Origin: Bog-473 sp963741995
GTDB taxonomy: Bacteria; Actinomycetota; Acidimicrobiia; Acidimicrobiales; RAAP-2
Length of the DNA: 64,000 nucleotides
Assembly: GCA_963741995.1 (NCBI GenBank)
Contig: CAVUKI010000001.1
Location: 992,001 to 1,056,000, forward strand
Reading direction: 5' to 3'
This document shows, piece after piece, positions 43,284 to 52,520 of this stretch; position 1 is the first letter of the stretch, and each line of letters starts with the position of its first letter. Below the pieces are notes generated by a model that had not been told where the DNA came from, made no database searches, and saw nothing but the letters and a program-made list of their open reading frames with translations. Position numbers and translations under genes: made by a program.

Positions 43284-45101
43284 GTGCCGCCCCCCGTTAC
43301 CGCAGCTGGACCCGTTGCGATCGGGCAGATTCGCAACTTCTCCATCATCAGCCATGTCGACCACGGCAAGTCGACCCTGTCCGACCGCATCCTCGAGATC
43401 ACCGGCGCCGTCGATCCTCGCCTCATGCGGGAGCAGTACCTCGACTCCATGGACATCGAGCGGGAGCGCGGGATCACCATCAAGGCCCAGAACGTGCGGG
43501 TGGTGCACGCCGGCCACATCCTCCACCTGATCGACACCCCTGGCCACGTGGACTTCGGCTACGAGGTCTCACGGTCCCTGGCTGCCTGCGAAGGGGCTGT
43601 GCTCCTGGTCGACGCGTCACAGGGCATTCAGGCCCAGACGCTGGCCAACTGCTACCAGGCCATTGAGAACGACCTCGAGATCGTGCCCGTCCTCAACAAG
43701 ATCGACCTGCCGGCAGCCGACCCGGAACGCTGCGCACTCGAGATCGAGCACGTGCTCGGGCTGCCGGCCGAGAGCATCTTGCACATCTCGGCCAAGACGG
43801 GCGAGGGGGTGCCCGCTCTGCTCGACGCCATCATTGCCCGCATCCCCGCGCCCAAGGGCGATCCCGCGGCGCCGCTGCGCGCGTTGATCTTCGACTCCTC
43901 CTACGACCAGTACCGGGGCGTCGTGAGCTCCATCCGGATCGTCGACGGCTCGCTGCACGCTGGTGCTCGCCTGCGTTTCATGCAGGCCAACGCCGTCCAC
44001 GACATCGAAGAGGTGGGCGTGCGCACCCCGGTAGCCGTCCCGGTCGAGGGGCTCGGACCGGGCGAGGTGGGCTACCTCATCGCGGGGATCAAAGACGTCG
44101 GCGAGGCCCGCTCGGGCGAGACCGTCACGACCGCGCAGCACGGCGCCACTGAGGCGCTGGCCGGCTACCGGGATCCCAAGCCCATGGTGTTCTGTGGCCT
44201 CTACCCGGTCGACGGCGACGAGCTGCCGGACCTGCGTGACGCCCTGGACCGGCTCAAGCTCAACGACGCCAGCTTCACCTTCGAGCCCGAGTCGTCCCAC
44301 GCCCTCGGGATCGGCTTCCGCTGCGGCTTCCTGGGCCTGCTGCACATGGAGATCGTGCGTGAGCGCCTCGAGCGGGAGTTCAACCTCTCGCTCATCGCGA
44401 CCGCGCCGAGCGTGGAGTATCGGGCCTTCCTGACCGACGGCACGGAGCTCGACGTCGACAACCCGACCGAGCTTCCCGAGGCCAGCCGCATCGACCACAT
44501 CGACGAGCCGATGCTCTCGGCCACCATCATCACGCCCACCGAGTACACGGGCACCGTCATGGAGCTCTGCCAGAGCAGGCGGGGGGAGATGACCCGCATG
44601 GAGTACCTCTCGCCCGAGCGAGTGGAGCTCGTCTACACCCTGCCCCTGGCCGAGGTCGTCATCGACTTCTTCGACCAGCTGAAGAGCCGGACCAAGGGGT
44701 ACGCCAGCTTGGATTACGAGCCCGAGGACTACGCCACGGGCAACCTCGTGCGGGTCGACATCCTGATCAACCACGCGCCGGTCGACGCCTTCTCGACCAT
44801 CGTGCACCGGGCCACGGCCGATATCTACGGACGCAAGATGGCCGAGAAGCTCCGCGAGCTGATCCCGCGTCAGATGTTCGACGTCCCGATCCAGGCGGCT
44901 ATCGGCGGTCGCATCGTGGCTCGCGAGACGGTCAAGGCCAAGCGCAAGGACGTCCTGGCCAAGTGCTACGGCGGTGACATCACCCGCAAGCGCAAGCTGC
45001 TCGAGAAGCAGAAGGAAGGCAAGAAAAAGATGAAGAACATCGGCCGCGTCGAGGTGCCCCAGGAGGCCTTCATCTCCGCGTTGCGCCTGGGTGACGACTG
45101 A
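43284..45101 (+). CDS. lepA: Translation elongation factor 4 (LepA)
   Basis: 605 residues from GTG 43284; an upstream GTG-type start would add 34 residues without conserved content. G domain: HVDHGKST (G1), RGITIKAQ (G2), DTPGHVDF (G3), NKID (G4) and SAKTG (G5). C-terminal LepA-specific part: RGEMTRMEYLSPERVELVYTLPLAEVVIDFFDQLKS and KMAEKLRELIPRQMF, ending KKKMKNIGRVEVPQEAFISALRL. It back-translocates or remodels stalled ribosomes. First gene of a run to era, although hrcA has its own CIRCE. Confidence 0.96.
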   Translation: MPPPVTAAGPVAIGQIRNFSIISHVDHGKSTLSDRILEITGAVDPRLMREQYLDSMDIERERGITIKAQNVRVVHAGHILHLIDTPGHVDFGYEVSRSLAACEGAVLLVDASQGIQAQTLANCYQAIENDLEIVPVLNKIDLPAADPERCALEIEHVLGLPAESILHISAKTGEGVPALLDAIIARIPAPKGDPAAPLRALIFDSSYDQYRGVVSSIRIVDGSLHAGARLRFMQANAVHDIEEVGVRTPVAVPVEGLGPGEVGYLIAGIKDVGEARSGETVTTAQHGATEALAGYRDPKPMVFCGLYPVDGDELPDLRDALDRLKLNDASFTFEPESSHALGIGFRCGFLGLLHMEIVRERLEREFNLSLIATAPSVEYRAFLTDGTELDVDNPTELPEASRIDHIDEPMLSATIITPTEYTGTVMELCQSRRGEMTRMEYLSPERVELVYTLPLAEVVIDFFDQLKSRTKGYASLDYEPEDYATGNLVRVDILINHAPVDAFSTIVHRATADIYGRKMAEKLRELIPRQMFDVPIQAAIGGRIVARETVKAKRKDVLAKCYGGDITRKRKLLEKQKEGKKKMKNIGRVEVPQEAFISALRLGDD

Positions 45102-45161
45102 AAGTGGCGAGCTGGCCTCCGTCCGAGCGCCCGGACTCCCGTACCGCCCACGGGTGCAGCC

Positions 45162-45188
45162 CTGGCACTCGGTAGACTTGAGTGCCAG
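45162..45188. promoter_or_regulatory. CIRCE operator (HrcA binding site)
   Basis: CTGGCACTC-N9-GAGTGCCAG is a perfect 9-bp inverted repeat, close to the CIRCE consensus TTAGCACTC-N9-GAGTGCTAA. It ends seven bases before the hrcA ATG, so HrcA should repress its own hrcA-dnaJ operon and release it on heat shock. The TTA/TAA ends are replaced by CTG/CAG, keeping symmetry. Confidence 0.93.
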
Positions 45189-45195
45189 GCACCCG

Positions 45196-46269
45196 ATGAC
45201 CCCGCCCCCTGACTCAATCCCGCTCACCGACGTTGCCGGCGACGAGTGCGCCCTCAACGCCCGGCGGGCGGCCATTTTGGAGGCCGTGGTCACCGAGTAC
45301 ATCGGGACCGCCGAGCCCGTCGGCTCCTCCCACGTCGCCAATTTTCCGGGAGTGCAGGTGTCTTCGGCCACGGTCCGGTCGGAAATGGTGGCCCTCGAAC
45401 ACGAGGGGTACTTGGTCCAGCCCCACACCAGTGCGGGCCGCATCCCGACCGACAAGGGCTACCGCTTCTTCGTCGACCACCTGACCGGGCCCGGCGTCCT
45501 CGGTCCCAGCCAGCGCAAGCAGGTCAGCCAGTTCTTCGACCAGGTCCACGGTGAGATGGAGACGGTGCTCGAGCGCGCCTCGGGCCTGCTCTCGGAGCTC
45601 ACCTCCTATGCCGCTGTCGTGGTCGGACCCTCGCATGAAAGTGCCTCCATCCGCTCCGTCCAGCTCGTCGGCCTCTCGCCACTGCACGCGCTGTTGGTGG
45701 TGGTGCTCTCCGACGGTGCTGTCGAAAAGCGGACCATCGACCTCCAGACGGAGACTTCGGACGAGGCGCTTGCCCGCGCCGCCGCCCTGCTCGCCTCCCA
45801 CTTGGTCGGGAGCACGCTCACCCGACCCTGGGCTGTCCCGCCGAGCGGGTCCGCCGAGCTCGACCACCTCGTGACCGCGGCGCGCGTGGCCTTCGACTCA
45901 CTCGAGGGGGCGATGGAGGCCGACCAGGTGTTCGTCGGTGGCCCGGCTCGCCTGGCGGAGTCGTTCGACGCCGTGGAGACCGTGCGCTCGGTCCTGGCCA
46001 TCCTCGAACAGCAGCTGGTTGTCGTCTCTCTTTTGCGCGACGTCCTTGACCGAGGGCTCTCGGTGGCCATCGGCACCGAGCACGGGTTCGAGCCACTCTC
46101 GTCGTGTGCCGTCGTGGTGGCGCCGGTGTCTATCGACGGACAGGACCTCGGCGCGGTGGGACTTTTGGGCCCGACGCGCATGGACTACGCCCGGGCCATG
46201 GCCGCGGCGCACGTCGTAGGCGAGCGTCTTGGACAGCGCATGAGCGGGGGCCCCGATGGCCGTCACTGA
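45196..46269 (+). CDS. hrcA: Heat-inducible transcription repressor HrcA
   Basis: 357 residues from ATG 45196. N-terminal winged helix: RRAAILEAVVTEYIGTAEPVGSSHVANFPGVQVSSATVRSEMVALEHEGYLVQPHTSAGRIPTDKGYRFFVDHL, the standard HrcA block; the C-terminal dimerisation/GAF-like region ends GPTRMDYARAMAAAHVVGERL. It binds CIRCE when GroEL is free. The frame extends upstream to 45091, but that part overlaps lepA and CIRCE and is not used. Overlaps the dnaJ start by 14 bases. Confidence 0.95.
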   Translation: MTPPPDSIPLTDVAGDECALNARRAAILEAVVTEYIGTAEPVGSSHVANFPGVQVSSATVRSEMVALEHEGYLVQPHTSAGRIPTDKGYRFFVDHLTGPGVLGPSQRKQVSQFFDQVHGEMETVLERASGLLSELTSYAAVVVGPSHESASIRSVQLVGLSPLHALLVVVLSDGAVEKRTIDLQTETSDEALARAAALLASHLVGSTLTRPWAVPPSGSAELDHLVTAARVAFDSLEGAMEADQVFVGGPARLAESFDAVETVRSVLAILEQQLVVVSLLRDVLDRGLSVAIGTEHGFEPLSSCAVVVAPVSIDGQDLGAVGLLGPTRMDYARAMAAAHVVGERLGQRMSGGPDGRH

Positions 46270-47401
46270 CGGGTTGGGTGATCTCTATGCCTTGCTCGGG
46301 GTCGGACCCGACGCCAGTGACGACGAAATCAAACGGGCCTACCGCGCTCGCGCCCGCGAGCTGCACCCCGACACCAACCAGGGTGACCCCGAGGCCGAGG
46401 CCCGCTTCAAGCAGGTGACGGTCGCCTACGAGGTCCTGCGCGATCCCGAGCGCCGGGCCCGCTACGACCGCTTCGGCCCTGAGGGCGTCTTCGGTTCGCA
46501 GCCCGGCGCAGGCGGCGGGTTCGGCTTCGAAGGAGGCCTCGGCGACATCTTCGAGGCGTTCTTCGGCCAGATGGGTGGGGCCGGCGCCCGTCGGCGCGGT
46601 CCGCAAGTTGGCGCCGACGCCGAAGTGCGCCTCGATCTCGAGTTCGCCGAGGCGGTGTTTGGTGCTCGCAAGGAGATCACCGTGCGCCTGCCTGCCACCT
46701 GCGCGACATGCGAAGGCCAGGGCACGGCTGCCGGTACCGAGGCAATCACCTGCATCGACTGCCAGGGGACCGGCGAGCTGCGCCGGGTGCGCCAATCGCT
46801 GCTGGGGCAAGTGGTCACCAGTGTGGCCTGCTCGCGCTGCAACGGGACGGGCGAGATGATCCCCAACCCGTGCGCCGACTGTCACGGGGAAGGGCGCCGC
46901 ATGCAGGAGAACACCTTCACCGTGGAGGTGCCCGCCGGCGTGGAAGAAGGGTCGACGTTGCGGCTCGCCGATCGAGGCGCGGCCGGTCAACGCGGTGGGC
47001 CGAGCGGCTCGCTCTTCGTGCACCTGGTCATCAACTCCGACCCGCGGTTCGAGCGCCAGGCGGACAATCTCCACACCACGCTGACCATCAGCGTCGCCCA
47101 GGCTGCACTCGGGACCGAGACCGACGTCGAGACGCTGGACGGGCCCCAGCACATGAGGATCGGGCCGGGCACCCAGCACGGGCAGATCGAGCGGATCCGC
47201 AGCCTCGGCGTGCCCCACTTGCGCGGCCGTGGCCGCGGTGACTTCTACGTGCACGTGTTGGTGGCAACGCCAACCGAACTCACCCCCGAGCAGGACGAGC
47301 TGCTGCGGCAGTTCGCGGCGTCACGACGTGAGGCAGTTTCCGCTCCGGGGGCGGGGGGCGGCGAAGGCGTGTTCTCGCGCCTGCGCTCCGCCTTTGGCTA
47401 G
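46256..47401 (+). CDS. dnaJ: Chaperone DnaJ
   Basis: 381 residues. J domain LYALLGVGPDASDDEIKRAYRARARELHPDTN with HPD, Gly/Phe-rich region, four CxxCxGxG zinc repeats (CATCEGQG, CIDCQGTG, CSRCNGTG, CADCHGEG) and C-terminal substrate-binding domain (VEVPAGVEEGSTLRLADRG). It works with DnaK and is heat-induced through CIRCE. Overlap with hrcA by 14 bases couples translation. This DnaJ2-type next to hrcA is typical of actinobacteria. Confidence 0.96.
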   Translation: MAVTDGLGDLYALLGVGPDASDDEIKRAYRARARELHPDTNQGDPEAEARFKQVTVAYEVLRDPERRARYDRFGPEGVFGSQPGAGGGFGFEGGLGDIFEAFFGQMGGAGARRRGPQVGADAEVRLDLEFAEAVFGARKEITVRLPATCATCEGQGTAAGTEAITCIDCQGTGELRRVRQSLLGQVVTSVACSRCNGTGEMIPNPCADCHGEGRRMQENTFTVEVPAGVEEGSTLRLADRGAAGQRGGPSGSLFVHLVINSDPRFERQADNLHTTLTISVAQAALGTETDVETLDGPQHMRIGPGTQHGQIERIRSLGVPHLRGRGRGDFYVHVLVATPTELTPEQDELLRQFAASRREAVSAPGAGGGEGVFSRLRSAFG

Positions 47402-47429
47402 TCCTACTGGCACCTTCGCTGCGATTGCC

Positions 47430-48167
47430 GTGCGGGCAGCCGCCGCTGCGGAGGTCTTCGTGGACGAGCCCGCGCGGCCGGTGCTCTCCGAGGAGGACGC
47501 CCATCATCTGGGCCGGGTGTTGCGGCTGCGCGATGGCGAAGAGGTCATTGCCGCCGATGGGCAGGGTCGCTGGGCTCGTACCGTGTGGCGTGGCACGGCG
47601 ATTCTCGAACCGGTCACGACCGGAACAGGTGTCGGCGGTGACGGCGCAGTGCAGTCCGAGGCCCGCACCGACCCCGCCCTGACCGTCGCGTTCGCGCCCG
47701 TCAAGGGTGAGCGGCCGGAGTGGGTGGTCCAGAAGCTGACCGAGTTGGGCATTGATCGCATCGTGCCTCTCCGCACCGAGCGAAGCGTCGTGCGCTGGAC
47801 CGGTGCCCGGGGGCAGTCCAGTGTCGAGAAATTGCGCCGGGTGGCGCGTGAAGCCGCGGCCCAGAGCCGCCGTGCATGGTTGCCCGAGATCTGCGACACC
47901 ATGGCGTTCGCCGACCTGCCCGCACTGGGCGACCCCGGCGAGGTGGTCCTGGCCCAATTGAGCGGCGACCGCCCCACGGTGGCCCAGCGCGTCGTCGCTG
48001 TCGGGCCCGAGGGTGGGTGGAGCACGGACGAGCTGGCCTCAGACCTGCCCACAGTGGGATTCGGATTGAGTGTCCTGCGGGCGGAGACGGCGGCCGTCAC
48101 CGCTGGTGCACTCCTGGCCTCCCTGCGGACGGGGACCGTGGCCGTAGCGGAGGGGCCGCCGGAATGA
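47430..48167 (+). CDS. rsmE: 16S rRNA (uracil(1498)-N3)-methyltransferase
   Basis: 245 residues from GTG 47430. PUA-like start (LSEEDAHHLGRVLRLRDGEEV) and the SPOUT knot: FAPVKGERPEWVVQKLTELGIDRIVPLRTERSVVRW, then VGPEGGWSTDEL and LSVLRAETAAVTAGALLA, which are the SAM-binding motifs of RsmE. Methylates U1498 of 16S rRNA. Position right after dnaJ is a classical order. Confidence 0.95.
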   Translation: MRAAAAAEVFVDEPARPVLSEEDAHHLGRVLRLRDGEEVIAADGQGRWARTVWRGTAILEPVTTGTGVGGDGAVQSEARTDPALTVAFAPVKGERPEWVVQKLTELGIDRIVPLRTERSVVRWTGARGQSSVEKLRRVAREAAAQSRRAWLPEICDTMAFADLPALGDPGEVVLAQLSGDRPTVAQRVVAVGPEGGWSTDELASDLPTVGFGLSVLRAETAAVTAGALLASLRTGTVAVAEGPPE

Positions 48168-48255
48168 CGGGCCCCCATGGTCACGGGTAGGACCCGAGGC
48201 CCGGTATGTTCGGAGCAGTGATCAGGCAGGCGCAGAGGGACGGCGACCCCCGGGG

Positions 48256-48621
48256 ATGACCGACGCCAGCGACTGCCTGTTCTGCAAGATCGTGGCGGGA
48301 GAGGTGCCGTCCGAGATTGTCCACGAGACCCCGACCACAGTGGCTTTCAAGGACACCACCCCGGCGGCACCGCTCCACGTATTGGTGGTGCCGCGCCGCC
48401 ACATCGTCGATGCATCGACGATCAGCGCGGAAGACGGCCCCGTCCTGGCTGACATGCTCCTTTCCGCTCGAGCCGTGGCCGACGCGGCCGGCGTCGCGGC
48501 GCCGGAGCGGGGCTACCGCCTCATCTTCAACGTCGGGCCCGATGCGCTGATGTCGATCCCGCACCTCCACCTCCACGTACTGGGGGGCGAACCACTGAAA
48601 GGACACCTTGGCCTCACCTGA
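48256..48621 (+). CDS. HIT (histidine-triad) family hydrolase, HINT-like
   Basis: 121 residues: CLFCKIVAGEVPSEIVHE, then LHVLVVPRRHIVDAS and the catalytic triad HLHLHVLGG at the C-terminus. HINT proteins hydrolyse AMP-linked substrates such as aminoacyl-AMP. Overlaps the next gene start by 14 bases if TTG 48608 is used. Part of the conserved rsmE-HIT-phoH-ybeY run. Confidence 0.94.
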   Translation: MTDASDCLFCKIVAGEVPSEIVHETPTTVAFKDTTPAAPLHVLVVPRRHIVDASTISAEDGPVLADMLLSARAVADAAGVAAPERGYRLIFNVGPDALMSIPHLHLHVLGGEPLKGHLGLT

Positions 48622-49594
48622 ACGCACCATGACCACGGCCCTACGCGCCGAATGCTTCGTCCCCGGCAACCACCTGATGGCCGGGCTCCTCGGGACACGC
48701 GACGAGTATCTGCGTCAGGTTGAGCAGGCCTTTCCGGACGATCAGATCGTGGTGCAAGGCGATCGCATCTCCGTCGAAGGACCGCACGCCGAGCTCGTGG
48801 TGCAGTTGTTCGAGGAGCTCATTCTCATGGTGCAGGCCGGCCGCAGCCTCGACCTGTCGACCGTGGCCCGCGCCATCGACATGGTGCGCGAGGACATCCG
48901 CCCGAGCGACGTCTTGCGTTCCGAGGTCGTGCGGGCCGCCGGTGGCAAGACGGTGCGTCCCAACACGGCCGGACAGAAGCGCTACGTCGATGCCATCTCA
49001 CAGAGCATCATCACCTTCGGTATCGGTCCCGCTGGTACCGGCAAGTCGTATCTGGCGGTGGCCCAGGCCGTACACGCGCTGCAGTCCCGGCAGGTGACGC
49101 GCATCATCTTGACCCGGCCCGCAGTCGAGGCCGGCGAGCGACTCGGCTTCCTGCCGGGCGACCTGATGGCCAAGGTCGACCCGTACCTCCGCCCACTCTA
49201 CGACGCCCTGTACGACCTGCTCGAGCCCGAGGGCGCGCAGCGGCTGTTGGACCGCGGCACCATTGAAGTGGCACCCCTCGCCTTCATGCGGGGACGGACG
49301 CTCAATAGTTCGTTCATCATTTTGGACGAGGCACAGAACACGACGCCCGAGCAGATGAAAATGTTCCTGACCCGGATCGGGTTCGGCTCCAAATGTGTCG
49401 TGACCGGAGACGTCACCCAGATCGACGTGCACGGAGGTCGCTCTGGGCTCGTCGGCCTGGAGCCCGTGCTCGGCGGCATCGACGACATCTCGTTCGTCCA
49501 CCTGAGCCGTCGGGACATCGTCCGCCACAAGATCGTGGCCGACATCGTCGATGCGTACGAGGTGGCAGAAGGGCGGGCGGGTTCCACCCAGTGA
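48608..49594 (+). CDS. phoH: PhoH-like ATPase
   Basis: 328 residues from TTG 48608 (AAAGGA lies four to five bases upstream); ATG 48629 is an alternative. KH-like N-terminus (QIVVQGDRISVEGP), Walker A GPAGTGKSYLAV, RPAVEAGERLGFLPGDL, Walker B-type FIILDEAQNTTPEQMKMFLTRIGFGS and VTGDVTQIDV. This ATPase family, coupled to YbeY, acts in RNA metabolism. Its TGA overlaps the GTG of ybeY. Confidence 0.94.
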   Translation: MASPERTMTTALRAECFVPGNHLMAGLLGTRDEYLRQVEQAFPDDQIVVQGDRISVEGPHAELVVQLFEELILMVQAGRSLDLSTVARAIDMVREDIRPSDVLRSEVVRAAGGKTVRPNTAGQKRYVDAISQSIITFGIGPAGTGKSYLAVAQAVHALQSRQVTRIILTRPAVEAGERLGFLPGDLMAKVDPYLRPLYDALYDLLEPEGAQRLLDRGTIEVAPLAFMRGRTLNSSFIILDEAQNTTPEQMKMFLTRIGFGSKCVVTGDVTQIDVHGGRSGLVGLEPVLGGIDDISFVHLSRRDIVRHKIVADIVDAYEVAEGRAGSTQ

Positions 49595-50100
49595 CGATCG
49601 ACGTCTTTGCCGCCGATGAGCAGCAGGACCATCCGATAGACGTCGGGTTCTGGGCGGGCTTGGCACGCCGGGTCTTGGCGGCGCGAGGCATCAAAGGGCA
49701 GACCGAGGTCTCGCTCCTCTTCGTCGACGAGGAGGCCATCGCCGCGCTCAACGGGCAGTTCCTGGGCAAGACCGGCCCAACGGACGTGCTGTCGTTCCCC
49801 ATCGAGGACGAACCCGGCCCCACGGGTCGCTCACCCGACCTCGGGGGCAGCGGGCCCGGCACGTCGCCCGAACAGGGCCCGCTCATGTTGCTGGGCGACG
49901 TCGTGATCTGCCCCGCCGTGGCGGCGCGCCACGCGGTGGATCACGAAGTGTCCTTTGAGGACGAGGTGGCGCTGCTGGTTGTCCATGGTTTGTTGCACCT
50001 CCTCGGCATGGATCATGAGAACGTGGCGGAGGCCGAACGGATGGAAGCGATCGAGCAGGAGTTGCTCGCGCGCTTCTACCGGGTCAGCCACGAGGCCTGA
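49591..50100 (+). CDS. ybeY: Endoribonuclease / rRNA maturation factor YbeY
   Basis: 169 residues from GTG 49591. The metalloprotease-like HGLLHLLGMDH provides the three His Zn site; LNGQFLGKTGPTDVLSFPIE precedes it. YbeY processes 16S rRNA and performs ribosome quality control. An extra Gly/Pro-rich loop (GPTGRSPDLGGSGPGTSPEQ) lies between LSFP and LLGDVVICP. Confidence 0.94.
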   Translation: MTIDVFAADEQQDHPIDVGFWAGLARRVLAARGIKGQTEVSLLFVDEEAIAALNGQFLGKTGPTDVLSFPIEDEPGPTGRSPDLGGSGPGTSPEQGPLMLLGDVVICPAVAARHAVDHEVSFEDEVALLVVHGLLHLLGMDHENVAEAERMEAIEQELLARFYRVSHEA

Positions 50101-50102
50101 GC

Positions 50103-51455
50103 GTGCTGAACCTTCTGGCGGCAGAGGGCTTCCACGCCGAGGACGCCATTCTGATTGTCGTCATTGCGGCACTGCTCGCCGGCTCGGGCGTGCTGGCCAT
50201 GGCCGAGACCAGCCTCGTCCGTATGAACCGGATCAAAGCCAAGTCCCTGGTCGACGAGAAGAAGCGAGGCGCCCGGCAACTGGCCCGTCTGGTCGAGAAC
50301 CCCGCCAACTTCCTGAACCCAATCCTCTTGTTGGTCCTCATCTGCCAGCTGGTCTCGGCCACCCTGGTCGGCATTGTCGCCGAGCATCTCTTCGGCGGTC
50401 TCGGTGTGCTGCTCGGCATCGTGTTCGAGATCGTGGTGATCTTCGTCTTCTTCGAGGCGGTACCCAAGAACTGGGCGGTGCAGCACGCCGACCGGGCCGC
50501 GCTGCTCAGCGCACCCCTCGTCAGCACGCTGATCCGCTTCCCACCCGTCCGCTGGATCTCGTCCGTCCTGATCGGCTTGGCCAACCTCATCATCGGTGCC
50601 AGCGACGACGAGGAGGGCATGCCGCGCTCCTACATCACCGACTCGGAACTCAAGGCCATGGCCGACGTGGCGCACGAGGAGAAGGTGATCGAGCAGGACG
50701 AGCGGACCTTCATCCACTCCATTATCGACTTCGGCGACACGGTGACCCGCGAGGTGATGACGCCTCGCCCGGACATGGTTACCGTCGGGGGCGACGTGAC
50801 CGTGCGCGACGCGCTTGAGGCAGCACTCGGAGCGGGCTACAGCCGCATACCAGTGGAGGCGGAGGGGATCGACGACATCATCGGCATCGCCTACGCCAAA
50901 GACCTGGTCCGCGCCGAGCGGGTGGGCAAGGCCGCGCAGCCGGTACGCGACAGCATGCGGCCGGCAAAATTCATCCCCGAGTCCAAGGAGGTCTCCGACC
51001 TCCTGCGCGAAATGCAAGAAGAGAAGTTCCACATGGCCGTGGTCGTTGATGAATACGGCGGCACCGCGGGTCTCATCACTCTGGAGGACCTCCTCGAAGA
51101 GCTCGTGGGCGACATCGTCGACGAGTTCGACGTGGAGGAGCCAACCGTGGAGCGCTGCGAGGACGGCTCGCTGCTGGTGAGCGCGGCCTACTCGGTCGAT
51201 GACGCCGACGAACTGCTGGGCGCCGAACTCCCGCACGGGCCCTGGGACACGGTGGGCGGGCTCATGTTGGACCTGGCCGGGCGGGTGCCCGATCCCGGCG
51301 ATTCGGTCGAGGTGGACGGCTTCCGCCTTACCGCAGTGAATGTACGTGGAAGGCGCATCGAGCGCGTCCGGATCGAGGCAACCGGTGCGCCCGCCGACGA
51401 CCAAGCCGACAAGAGGAACGACCCCGCCAACAACGTCTCGCAGAACGGGAACTGA
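50103..51455 (+). CDS. CNNM-domain / CBS-pair transporter-like protein (hemolysin C / CorC family)
   Basis: 450 residues from GTG 50103. DUF21/CNNM domain with four helices (AILIVVIAALLAGSGVLAMAETSLVRMNR, LVSATLVGIVAEHLFGG, LLGIVFEIVVIFVFFEAVPKNW), then a CBS pair (VMTPRPDMVTVGGDVTVRDALEAALGAGYSRIPV and MQEEKFHMAVVVDEYGGTAGLITLEDLLEELVGDI) and CorC_HlyC C-terminal domain. It may move Mg2+ or Co2+; name hemolysin is historical. Runs between ybeY and era. Confidence 0.92.
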   Translation: MLNLLAAEGFHAEDAILIVVIAALLAGSGVLAMAETSLVRMNRIKAKSLVDEKKRGARQLARLVENPANFLNPILLLVLICQLVSATLVGIVAEHLFGGLGVLLGIVFEIVVIFVFFEAVPKNWAVQHADRAALLSAPLVSTLIRFPPVRWISSVLIGLANLIIGASDDEEGMPRSYITDSELKAMADVAHEEKVIEQDERTFIHSIIDFGDTVTREVMTPRPDMVTVGGDVTVRDALEAALGAGYSRIPVEAEGIDDIIGIAYAKDLVRAERVGKAAQPVRDSMRPAKFIPESKEVSDLLREMQEEKFHMAVVVDEYGGTAGLITLEDLLEELVGDIVDEFDVEEPTVERCEDGSLLVSAAYSVDDADELLGAELPHGPWDTVGGLMLDLAGRVPDPGDSVEVDGFRLTAVNVRGRRIERVRIEATGAPADDQADKRNDPANNVSQNGN

Positions 51456-51460
51456 GGCCG

Positions 51461-52435
51461 GTGCGCTCGGGCTTCGTAGCCGTCGTCGGCCGCCCCAACG
51501 TCGGCAAGTCCACTCTCGTGAATGCCATGGTTGGAACGAAGGTGGCGATCACCTCTTCACGACCGAACACGACGCGGCATCGCATCCTCGGTGTTCTGCA
51601 CGACCCGGCGGCGGACGCACAAGTGGTTTTTGTCGACACGCCAGGCATTCATCGTCCGCGCAGCACACTCGGCACACGGTTGAACGAGACGGCGACCGAC
51701 GCGCTGAACGACGTCGACGTCATCATGGTGATCGTCGACGGCACCGCGGCCATCGGCCCGGGGGACCGGACCGTGCTGGAGCGGTCGGTGCGTCAGGTGC
51801 AGCGGGTCACCGCCGCCGCCCCCAGGTCCCGCAACGCCGACGATGTCGACCCCGACCCCGACGACGACTCAGACGAGGAGGTCGCCGAACCCCCCGGCCT
51901 GATCGTCGTGGTGAACAAGGTCGACAAGGCCAACAACGCCCAGGTGATGCAACGTCTCACCCAGGCCAAGGCGGCGGTCGACACCCTGACCGCGCCGGTC
52001 GAGCTGGCCGACGTCGAGTACTTCCCGGTTTCGGCGCGCACCGGCAAGGGCGTGGACCCATTGACGGCCTTCCTCATAGCCCGGCTGCCCGAGGGCCCGC
52101 CTTTCTTCCCGCCCGACGTCATCACCGACACGCCCGAGGCGCTCTGGGTGGCCGAGCTCGTGCGCGAGCAGCTACTGGCCAAGACGCACGACGAGCTGCC
52201 GCACGCCATCACGTGCCGGGTCACCGAATGGGAGTGGCCGCACATCCGCGTCGAGATCATCGTCGAGCGTGACTCGCAGAAGGCCATCGTCATCGGCAAG
52301 GGGGGCGAGGTCCTCAAGGCTGTCGGCATCGCCGTGCGGGAAGAGCTTCCGGAGGGGACCTACCTCGACCTCCACGTGAAGGTGGAGCGCCACTGGCAGA
52401 ACCGCGACGAGATGCTCAACCGGCTGGGTTACTGA
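51461..52435 (+). CDS. era: GTPase Era
   Basis: 324 residues from GTG 51461. G1 GRPNVGKST, DTPGI in VDTPGIHRPR, NKVD in VVVNKVDKANN, and C-terminal KH domain VIGKGGEVLKAVGIAVREELPEGTYLDLHVKVERHW. It binds the 3' end of 16S rRNA. A distinct acidic insert (DDVDPDPDDDSDEEVAEPP, about residues 127-146) sits before NKVD, not seen in typical Era. Confidence 0.95.
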   Translation: MRSGFVAVVGRPNVGKSTLVNAMVGTKVAITSSRPNTTRHRILGVLHDPAADAQVVFVDTPGIHRPRSTLGTRLNETATDALNDVDVIMVIVDGTAAIGPGDRTVLERSVRQVQRVTAAAPRSRNADDVDPDPDDDSDEEVAEPPGLIVVVNKVDKANNAQVMQRLTQAKAAVDTLTAPVELADVEYFPVSARTGKGVDPLTAFLIARLPEGPPFFPPDVITDTPEALWVAELVREQLLAKTHDELPHAITCRVTEWEWPHIRVEIIVERDSQKAIVIGKGGEVLKAVGIAVREELPEGTYLDLHVKVERHWQNRDEMLNRLGY

Positions 52436-52487
52436 TCCTTCCCGAAGCCGCCGCCTCTGACCTTCGGGGTCGATGCGGCCCATCCTC

Positions 52488-52517
52488 AAAACTGTAATCA
52501 GATACGTTTATAGTTTT
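52488..52517. promoter_or_regulatory. Candidate ArsR-type operator
   Basis: AAAACTGTAA-N10-TTATAGTTTT, arms matching in 9 of 10 positions, ends three bases before the ATG at 52521. Such an AT-rich palindrome is unusual in this GC-rich DNA and has the form of an autoregulatory site. Confidence 0.6.
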
Positions 52518-52520
52518 AAA

